Shown here piece after piece: positions 58,357 to 64,000 of a stretch of 64,000 nt of DNA (position 1 is its first letter; the number at the start of each line of letters is the position of its first letter). A program made the position numbers and the translations under genes. Source of the stretch: Candidatus Eisenbacteria bacterium. Lineage in GTDB: Bacteria > Eisenbacteria > RBG-16-71-46 > JACRLI01. Location of the stretch: NCBI GenBank assembly GCA_016235265.1, contig JACRLI010000015.1, positions 463,391 through 527,390 of the forward strand. The letters run 5' to 3'. The notes below the pieces were generated by a model, which had not been told where the DNA came from, searched no databases, and saw only the letters and a program-made list of their open reading frames with translations.

Positions 58357-59277
58357 CTAATGCGCCGGCAGGGCGAACAGCGAGTCCGGGGCCCCGGCAT
58401 CCAGGCGCATGTCGAGCCTCCGGTACTCCACCTGCGGCGCCTTGAGATCCGGGAGCATGTTCCCGGTCAACCGGTAGAGTCGCTGCGTGGAGGGCAGGAG
58501 CAGCGGCCCCACCGCGACCCAGTCGTCGAACCAGGTGGCCAGGCGGGGGCGGGTCTCGCCCAGGTCCACGCGCGTGAAATTGGCCCCCAGGAACCGGCCG
58601 TCGGCGGGGTCGAAATACGCGCTGGTGACGTCGCAGCGCTCGCGGGGCCGCCCGGAGCGGTGGTCGATCACCTGCACCACTTCGCAGGGGCGGCCCTCCA
58701 CCTCGATCCGCCCCAGGTAGGCGCATTCGGACGTGGAATCAAGAAAGCAGAACGGCGCGGCGAACCACCACGACACGAAGCCCGCCTGGACCCGGGTCAT
58801 GGCCGAATCCCGGGGCGCGACCGAGACCCTGCCACCGCCACGAAACCACGCCATCCCCCCGTCCCAGCCGATGGCCCATGCCGCGGCCTGCTCCCGGAAG
58901 CCGGGTTTCCCGCGCAGGCGCAGGCTCACCTCGGTGGTGTCGGGCCGGGCCACCCGGCCGTCCTTGTAGGTGCCCATGACCAGGCGGAAGCGGACGTCGC
59001 GCGCGGCGTTCCAGGCCCGCAGGCCACCGGAGTAGTCCGCGGCCCGCTGGAGCACCTCCAGGGCCTTCCGCTGGCGCTCCACCGGGGCGCTGTCGGGGGC
59101 CGCGACGGCAGCCGGCGCGGGAGGCGCCGCGACGGCAGCCGGCGCGGGAGGCGCCGCGTTGGCGGCCGGTGCGGGAAGCGCCGCGCCACCCAGCCACACC
59201 GCGGCCAGCGCCGCCAGCGCGAGCGGGCCGCACGCCTGCGTCCGTCTGGAGGGCTTGCGATGGGCCGGCGCCTTCAC
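58357..59277 (-). CDS. Secreted LolA-like protein of unknown function
   Basis: 306 residues. A signal peptide (to A-A-N-A, about residue 41) is followed by an Ala/Pro repeat linker (about 41-63). The beta-rich domain that follows (FRLVMGTYKDGRVARPDTTEV; WFAAPFCFLDSTSE; VVQVIDHRSG; LPDLKAPQVEYRRL) resembles outer-membrane lipoprotein-sorting-like folds. No lipobox is seen. It starts with GTG at 59277 in a four-base GTGA overlap with the upstream hydrolase. The function is not known; it might carry a lipid or lipid-like ligand. Confidence 0.7.
   Translation of the reverse strand: MKAPAHRKPSRRTQACGPLALAALAAVWLGGAALPAPAANAAPPAPAAVAAPPAPAAVAAPDSAPVERQRKALEVLQRAADYSGGLRAWNAARDVRFRLVMGTYKDGRVARPDTTEVSLRLRGKPGFREQAAAWAIGWDGGMAWFRGGGRVSVAPRDSAMTRVQAGFVSWWFAAPFCFLDSTSECAYLGRIEVEGRPCEVVQVIDHRSGRPRERCDVTSAYFDPADGRFLGANFTRVDLGETRPRLATWFDDWVAVGPLLLPSTQRLYRLTGNMLPDLKAPQVEYRRLDMRLDAGAPDSLFALPAH
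59101..59181. repeat. Three tandem 27-bp repeats in a coding linker
   Basis: Copies at 59101-59127 and 59128-59154 are identical; the third (59155-59181) differs at five positions. They encode the Ala/Pro-rich linker after the signal peptide of the LolA-like protein. The copy number may vary by slippage. Confidence 0.85.
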
Positions 59278-59930
59278 GCGATTCCCTTCCGGGCCTGCAC
59301 GGCCCACGCGGCGGCCTCCGCCACCGCCGATTTCAACTCGCCGAGCTTCCGGTCGAAGAAGTGCGTGGCGCCCTCCACGGTGAACAGGCGCCGGGGCTCG
59401 GCCCAGCCCGGGAACTCGCCCGCCAGCAGCTCCGGCGGGCACACCACGTCGGCGGTGCCCTGCACCACCGCCTTGGGCTTGGGGCAGTCGCGAAGCTCCG
59501 GGTAATCGTAGTCCCTGACCGGCGGGGCGACGGCGACCATGGAGTCCACGTCCGCTTCGCCCGGCGCCACCAGCAGCGCCATCGCCGCGCCGAAGGAAAA
59601 CCCGGCCACCAGCACCGGGCGGGGCCCGAACAGCCGGTGGAGGAACTCCAGGGCCGCGCGCAGATCGTCGCACTCCCCGCGGCCCCCGTCGTGGACGCCT
59701 TCGCTGCGGTTCACCCCCCGGAAGTTGAACCGCAGGGTGGCCATCCCGAGCCCGGTGAGCGCCTCGGCCGCGCGGAACGCCACCTTGTTGTGCATGGTGC
59801 CGCCGTAGAGCGGGTGCGGGTGGCACACCACCGCCAGCCGTCCGGGCACGGCGTCGGGGTCGTGGTGCAGCACACCTTCCAGGCGCCCCGCGGGCCCGGA
59901 CAATTCGACCTCGGCCAGCAGCAGGCCCAA
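59274..59930 (-). CDS. Cytoplasmic alpha/beta-hydrolase
   Basis: 218 residues of the short dienelactone-hydrolase-like/DUF-type alpha/beta fold: CHPHPLYGGTMHNKV with an oxyanion-side His, FRGVNRSEG, nucleophile G-F-S-F-G-A-A, and the likely catalytic His in E-G-A-T-H-F-F. There is no signal peptide. It appears to start with TTG at 59930, with AAGGA five bases upstream and the previous stop just two bases away. The substrate is unknown. Confidence 0.85.
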   Translation of the reverse strand: MGLLLAEVELSGPAGRLEGVLHHDPDAVPGRLAVVCHPHPLYGGTMHNKVAFRAAEALTGLGMATLRFNFRGVNRSEGVHDGGRGECDDLRAALEFLHRLFGPRPVLVAGFSFGAAMALLVAPGEADVDSMVAVAPPVRDYDYPELRDCPKPKAVVQGTADVVCPPELLAGEFPGWAEPRRLFTVEGATHFFDRKLGELKSAVAEAAAWAVQARKGIA

Positions 59931-59931
59931 C

Positions 59932-61014
59932 TCAGTCCTTCCAGTCGGCGATGAAGGTGTTGATGTCGTGCGCCCGGCCCGCGTGGCGCGTGCTGCACCA
60001 CACCAGCCGCTTCCCGTCCGGGCTGAACATCGGGAACGCGTCGAATCCGCCGGAGTTGGTGAGCCGCTCCAGGCCGGTGCCGTCGTCCCGGATGAGGTAC
60101 AGGTCGAACTTCATCCCCTTCTGGTGCGCGACGTTCGAAGTGAAGATGATGCGCCGGCCGTCCGGATGGAAGAAGGGGCAGAAGTTGGCGGCGCCGTTGC
60201 CGGTGATCTGCCGCAGGTTGCCGCCGTCGGCGTCGCACACGAACAGCTCCATGTGGAGCGGCTTCACCAGGTGACGGCGCAGCAGCGAGAGATACTCCCG
60301 CGCCTCGGCGGTGGTGGAGTCGGCGTAGTGCTTCCCGCGGAACACGATCCGCTTCCCGTCCGGGGAGAAGAACGCCCCCCCGTCGTAGCCCAGGGCGCGC
60401 GTGATGCGGCGCACGTCGCTGCCGTCGGAGTTCATGGTGTAGAGCTCCAGGTCGCCCTCGCGATCGCTGGTGAACAGGATCTTCCGCCCGTCCGGGGAGT
60501 ACACCGCCTCGGCGTTGTAGCCGGGCACGTCGTTGAGCCTGCGCAGGTCCGAGCCGTCCGGGCGCACCGAGTAGATGTCGTAGGTGGGGTACACGGCCCA
60601 CGTGTAACCCGCGGACATGTCCGGCCGGGGCGGGCAGGTGTCGGCCCCGGCGAACGTGGAGGAGTAGATGATCCGCTCCCCGTCCGGGGAGTAGAACGAG
60701 CAGGTGCAGCGCCCGCGGCCGTTGCTCACGCGGCGCACGGCCGAGCCGTCCACGTTCATGGTGTAGATCTGGTCGCACGGCCAATCGCCGCGGGTGCTCT
60801 GGAGGGTGAGTCGCCGGCCGTCGGCGGAGAAGTAGGCCTCGGCGTTGTCGCCGCCGAATGTCAGCTGGCGCACGTTGGAGATGTGGGTCTCCCCGGGGAA
60901 CATCAGGGAATCCGCGGGGGCCGGGGCCGCCGGCTCCGCGGCGCGCGGGGCCTCCCCCACCGCCATCGCCAGGATTCCCAGGACCACCGCCGCAACCAGC
61001 CTGGACCGACGCAT
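59932..61014 (-). CDS. Secreted TolB-like (PD40) beta-propeller protein
   Basis: 360 residues with a signal peptide (MRRSRLVAA to A-P-R-A-A, about residue 24). Then at least six blades with the PD40 pattern: ADGRRLTLQSTRGD, SPDGERIIYSST, SPDGRKILFTSDREGD, SPDGKRIVFRGK, HPDGRRIIFTSN and SPDGKRLVWCSTR. Such propellers often report on or bind partners in the periplasm. The C terminus resembles that of propellers paired with hydrolases. GGGAGG lies upstream of the ATG. It is followed two bases later by the TTG-start hydrolase. Confidence 0.85.
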   Translation of the reverse strand: MRRSRLVAAVVLGILAMAVGEAPRAAEPAAPAPADSLMFPGETHISNVRQLTFGGDNAEAYFSADGRRLTLQSTRGDWPCDQIYTMNVDGSAVRRVSNGRGRCTCSFYSPDGERIIYSSTFAGADTCPPRPDMSAGYTWAVYPTYDIYSVRPDGSDLRRLNDVPGYNAEAVYSPDGRKILFTSDREGDLELYTMNSDGSDVRRITRALGYDGGAFFSPDGKRIVFRGKHYADSTTAEAREYLSLLRRHLVKPLHMELFVCDADGGNLRQITGNGAANFCPFFHPDGRRIIFTSNVAHQKGMKFDLYLIRDDGTGLERLTNSGGFDAFPMFSPDGKRLVWCSTRHAGRAHDINTFIADWKD

Positions 61015-61067
61015 CGTGCCTCTTCCTCCCTGCGGCGCCGGCGCTGCCGGCGCGCGCATGTTCCGGG

Positions 61068-61982
61068 TCAGGGCCCGCCGGGAGCCGGGAACATCCGCAG
61101 TCCCAGCGCCAGCGTGGCCGCGTGCATGGCGACCGTGTCCGCCACCCGCCGCGCGTAGCCGCCGGCCAGCGTGACGAACACGGGGATCCTCCTGTTTCGC
61201 GCCGCCTCCAGCACCCACCGGTCGCGCTCGCGCATGTCCTCGCGCGTGAGCCGCAGCGCCCCCAGCTGGTCGTCCTCGTACGGGTCGGTCCCGGCCACGT
61301 AGGCCACCAGGCCCGGCCCGTGGGTGTCGAGCACCTCCGTCACGTCGCGGCGCAGGCAGGCCAGGTACGCGGCGCCGTCGGTGCCGTCGGGCAGGCCGCG
61401 GTCGAGGTCGCTGCGCTCCTTCGGGACGGGGTAGTTGTTCTCCTGGTGGATCGAGTGGGTGAACACGTCCGGGTCCCCGCGGAACACCGCCGCGGTGCCG
61501 TTGCCCTGGTGCAGGTCGGTGTCAATCACCGCGGCGCGCGGCGCCAGCCCCAGCGCCTGGGCGTGCCGCACGGCCACCGCCACGTCGTGCAGCATGCAGA
61601 ATCCCTCGCCGTGGCCCGGATGCGCATGGTGGAACCCGCCCCCCACGTTGGCCGCGAAACCGGTCTCGAGGGCCGCCCGCGCGGCCAGCACCGAGCCCTG
61701 GGTCATGCGGCGGAACGCCGCCGACAGTTCCGCGCTGTAGGGCAGCTCCAGCCGCGCTTCGTCCAGGGGCTCGAACCCCTCCAGCACCTTGCGCCAGTAC
61801 TCCGGGGTGTGCACGCGCAGCGCGTCCCCGGCCTCCACCTCCCCCGGCTCGGCGAAGTCCGCGAGCGTGGCGGCCCCCGAACGGAGGAGTTCGTCGCGGA
61901 TCATGCGGTATTTCACCATCGGGAAGACGTGCAGGCCGATGTCCGCCTGGTAGCGGTCCGAGTAGAAGAGCCGGGCGCCCAT
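61068..61982 (-). CDS. Histone deacetylase-family (AcuC/HdaH-like) deacetylase
   Basis: 304 residues with the family signatures F-H-H-A-H-P-G-H-G-E-G-F-C (tandem His and charge relay), D-T-D-L-H-Q-G-N-G-T (zinc ligands Asp and His) and, later, A-G-T-D-P-Y-E-D-D-Q-L (second Asp ligand). It would remove acetyl groups from lysines or polyamines; the bacterial substrate is unknown. The start at 61982 has no ribosome binding site but a good promoter 8 bases upstream. It is divergent from the pilus genes. Confidence 0.9.
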   Translation of the reverse strand: MGARLFYSDRYQADIGLHVFPMVKYRMIRDELLRSGAATLADFAEPGEVEAGDALRVHTPEYWRKVLEGFEPLDEARLELPYSAELSAAFRRMTQGSVLAARAALETGFAANVGGGFHHAHPGHGEGFCMLHDVAVAVRHAQALGLAPRAAVIDTDLHQGNGTAAVFRGDPDVFTHSIHQENNYPVPKERSDLDRGLPDGTDGAAYLACLRRDVTEVLDTHGPGLVAYVAGTDPYEDDQLGALRLTREDMRERDRWVLEAARNRRIPVFVTLAGGYARRVADTVAMHAATLALGLRMFPAPGGP

Positions 61983-61990
61983 GTGGCCGG

Positions 61991-62019
61991 AGGATAGCCG
62001 CAGCCCGGACGCCGGGCAA
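61991..62019 (-). promoter_or_regulatory. Promoter for the deacetylase gene, predicted leaderless
   Basis: TTGCCC and TATCCT are separated by 17 bases. The -10 ends eight bases before the ATG at 61982, placing initiation at or next to the start codon. Confidence 0.5.
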
Positions 62020-62259
62020 GGCGAAGCGGGCCGCGGGGGCCCCGCCGGTGGCCCGGGAGCCCGAAGAGGCTCCCGGGCGCGCATTCGCGTCCGGGGTCAC
62101 GGTGACACCCCCACCCGCCGATAACCCGCCATGGCCGCATCCCGCCGGCGGGTGTGCATTCCGCCAGCGGCTTCGATGCTTTCGGCGAACCCGGCCCCAC
62201 CGGGCCCGCGCGCGCCCGCCCAAGTGCTTGCGGCACACGGTCCGTGACGGAGTCCCCGT

Positions 62260-62275
62260 GGGCACGCCGCTTGCA
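62260..62275 (+). promoter_or_regulatory. Sigma-54-type promoter for the pilus gene set
   Basis: GGGCACG-CCGC-TTGCA matches the -24/-12 consensus TGGCACG-N4-TTGCW at every base but the first, with GG and GC ten bases apart. Initiation near 62286 would give a 28-base leader containing GGGAGA. This suggests control by RpoN and an enhancer-binding activator. The rest of the 330-base gap (61983-62313) holds no gene; no activator site is recognised. Confidence 0.65.
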
Positions 62276-62313
62276 GTCCTGTGCGTGGGCGTTTCTGGTC
62301 GAATGGGAGAATC

Positions 62314-63579
62314 ATGTCCGAACCGCGAATTTGCAGCTGCAGCCAGCCGCCGCGCCGTCCGGGAGAGCGCGGCTTCGTGATGCTCTACGTGGTGTACGTG
62401 GTGCTGGCGGTCGGGCTGTTCCTGGCAGGTGCCATCGCCTACATGGGCAACGCGATCCACCGGGGTCGTGCCGAGCTGGGCTACCACGGCCACGCCCTGA
62501 ACGTGGCCCGCGCCGGCCTGGCCGACGCGGTGAACTGGTTCAAGTCGCAGGCCAGCCAGCCGGTGCGCAGCTCCGGTTCCTCGTACGCCTACGCGGACGC
62601 CGCGTTCCACCCGCTGCACGACAACACGCCCAAGCTGAACTTCACCGACGACGAGAGCATCGGCCTGGTGAAGGAGGTGCCGCTGTCCGACGACGACCGC
62701 CTGTGGGGCCGCTACGAGGTGCGCCGCCAGCTGGTGGACAACGGCACCGATCCCGCGCTCACGGACTCGAACGCGGTGCACGACATCACGTCCTACCTGG
62801 GCAAGGGCAACGCCGGGGAGGGGCTGGCGTGGCACATCCAGGCCAACGCCTTCGTGTACCTGAAGAACGATCCCAACCGTGCCTTCAACCAGGCCCCCAA
62901 CCGGGTGCTGGAGACGGTGGCGATGGCCGAGCAGATCATCTCACTCAGCATCCGCCGCCCGGCGGAGTCGGCCATCATCGTGGGCACGGCCTCGGGGATC
63001 TCGATCGGCACCAACGCGCGGATCACGGGCATGCCCAACGGCTACGCGGTCACCTACCGCGCCGGCACCGGCACGCCCAGCCCGGCCACCGCGCCCGGCG
63101 GCGTGACCGGAGCGCCCTCCGCCTACCTGTCCCTGCCCGACTCGCTGTGGTTCGACGACGTGCAGCGCGTGTTCGGCGTGACGCAGAGCGAGATCCGCTC
63201 GCTGGCCAGCATCACCGTGTCGAGCGTGGCCAGCCTGCCCGCCACGCTGCCGAGCATGGCCATCGTGTACATCGACGGCGCCGCCACCTTCACCCCGACG
63301 CGGCCGCTCACCGGCGGCGGCATCCTGTTCGTGAACGGAAACCTCACGATCCAGGCCAACTCGAATTCGCTGTTCTCGGGTTTCATCTACTGCACCGGCC
63401 GCGTGTACCAGTACGCGCCGTCGCTCATCTCCGGGATGGTCGTCGCCCACGGGGGCTACACCATCAGCGGCGCGGGCGACGTGGCCCAGGCCGAGTACAG
63501 CCCCAGCGTGCTCAGCGCGGTGCGCGACCACCTCTGCCAGTACCAGGAGGCGAAGGCGCCCTATGTGGTTCAACACTGA
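62314..63579 (+). CDS. PilX-like type IV pilus/pseudopilin-associated protein
   Basis: 421 residues. An N-terminal cleavage-like R-G-F-V-M-L-Y motif at about residue 19 is followed by a 20-residue hydrophobic helix. A long periplasmic part follows, with repetitive small-residue beta segments (IIVGTASGISIGTNARI; ILFVNGNLTIQANSNSLFSG) resembling the pilus-assembly PilX_N group. Position +5 after the Gly is Tyr instead of Glu, so it is unlike a major pilin. GGGAGA precedes the ATG at 62314. It overlaps the next prepilin gene by 17 bases. Confidence 0.75.
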   Translation: MSEPRICSCSQPPRRPGERGFVMLYVVYVVLAVGLFLAGAIAYMGNAIHRGRAELGYHGHALNVARAGLADAVNWFKSQASQPVRSSGSSYAYADAAFHPLHDNTPKLNFTDDESIGLVKEVPLSDDDRLWGRYEVRRQLVDNGTDPALTDSNAVHDITSYLGKGNAGEGLAWHIQANAFVYLKNDPNRAFNQAPNRVLETVAMAEQIISLSIRRPAESAIIVGTASGISIGTNARITGMPNGYAVTYRAGTGTPSPATAPGGVTGAPSAYLSLPDSLWFDDVQRVFGVTQSEIRSLASITVSSVASLPATLPSMAIVYIDGAATFTPTRPLTGGGILFVNGNLTIQANSNSLFSGFIYCTGRVYQYAPSLISGMVVAHGGYTISGAGDVAQAEYSPSVLSAVRDHLCQYQEAKAPYVVQH

Positions 63580-64000
63580 TCGACCCCGACGCCGCCCGGA
63601 CTCCCGGGGCTTCACCATGGTCGAGGTCCTGGCGGCCTCGACCGTCCTGTCCATCGTCCTGCTGGCCGCGGTCGCCTACCAGGTCTCGAGCATGCACGCC
63701 AACACCAAGCTCAAGGACCGCGCGTTCGCCACGCAGAAGGCCATCCAGATGATGGAGGAGCTGCGCGGCTACGTGTACGGCGGCGCGGAAACCAAGATCG
63801 ACGTGCTGGACGGCTACGACGACGGCGCCATCTTCAACACGGTGCTGACCACCGACAAGAAGGTCACCGACGCCGGCGACCCGCTCAGCGGCAATCGCCA
63901 GCTGGTGGGAGAATGGCGGTTCCTGCGCCAGATCAGCATCCGGCGCCTGCCCGAGGCCCCCAACGCGCGGCTGGTGACGGTGCGCGTGTACTACGCGGTG
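63563..64000 (+). CDS. Prepilin-type N-terminal cleavage/methylation protein (3' end outside window)
   Basis: 146 codons to the window edge. R-G-F-T-M-V-E-V-L-A-A-S at residues 16-27 is a classical prepilin motif (cleavage after Gly, Glu at +5), followed by a hydrophobic helix and a soluble part (KAIQMMEELRGYVYGG). By size and position it is a minor pilin or pseudopilin (PilV/GspI-like). It starts inside the previous gene with AGGAGG 13 bases upstream, so translation is probably coupled. More genes of the set are expected to follow. Confidence 0.88.
   Translation, partial: MWFNTDRPRRRPDSRGFTMVEVLAASTVLSIVLLAAVAYQVSSMHANTKLKDRAFATQKAIQMMEELRGYVYGGAETKIDVLDGYDDGAIFNTVLTTDKKVTDAGDPLSGNRQLVGEWRFLRQISIRRLPEAPNARLVTVRVYYAV

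Overview
The window is GC-rich, densely packed bacterial chromosome, mostly coding on the minus strand, with many 1-14 bp start/stop overlaps. The gene families point to a Gram-negative member of the Fibrobacteres-Chlorobi-Bacteroidetes (FCB) side of the tree, of the Eisenbacteria/Gemmatimonadota kind. They include a GWxTD-domain protein, a PorV/PorQ-type outer-membrane protein beside a SusC-like TonB receptor and a secreted protein with a FlgD-like C-terminal domain, an M6 protease with the same kind of tail, lipoproteins, and an mreBCD/PBP2/RodA operon. The lineage is inferred from families only; no rRNA is present.

Layout. Positions 1-4330 hold a partial gene start, an SrkA-like kinase, an ABC-F ATPase and a secreted hydrolase. 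Positions 14382 down to 4387 form one minus-strand run: mreB-mreC-mreD-mrdA-rodA-lgt-aroE-comF-yjbQ-rarA. A rhomboid protease and a glutamate dehydrogenase (gdhA) diverge around 15.8 kb. Positions 17.5-20.9 kb are the scarred part: a decayed HNH-endonuclease gene, a D-Ala-D-Ala carboxypeptidase, and a group II intron remnant that has lost its reverse transcriptase and sits directly behind a terminator hairpin. Positions 20.9-27.9 kb carry the PorV-like / FlgD-like / TonB-receptor operon. Positions 28.1-41.0 kb carry cell-envelope and secreted proteins: NlpC/P60, GWxTD, M6 protease, beta-helix protein, GT87-like glycosyltransferase, M23 peptidase with an SLH-like segment, and an outer-membrane protein plus lipoprotein pair. 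Positions 41.2-51.8 kb hold a TPR membrane protein, radC, ftsY, smc, selA and tag. Positions 51.8-58.2 kb hold a propeller protein and a complete branched-chain amino-acid ABC transporter (liv) operon led by a short selenoprotein gene. Positions 58.3-62.0 kb hold a LolA-like protein, a hydrolase, a TolB-like propeller and a deacetylase-family enzyme. The right end begins a type IV pilus/pseudopilin gene set behind a sigma-54-type promoter.

The main discovery is a 73-codon SelW/Rdx-family gene at 58007-58228 (minus) with an in-frame UGA in a Cys-x-x-Sec motif, followed by a perfect 7-bp stem-loop at bacterial-SECIS distance. It lies about 7 kb from selA, so the organism very probably inserts selenocysteine. 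An ordinary ORF search misses this gene. Other points of note are a class-C-like intron relic, a set of genes with a TANNNT -10 box 6-8 bases before the start codon (predicted leaderless mRNAs), and a long structured leader before gdhA.
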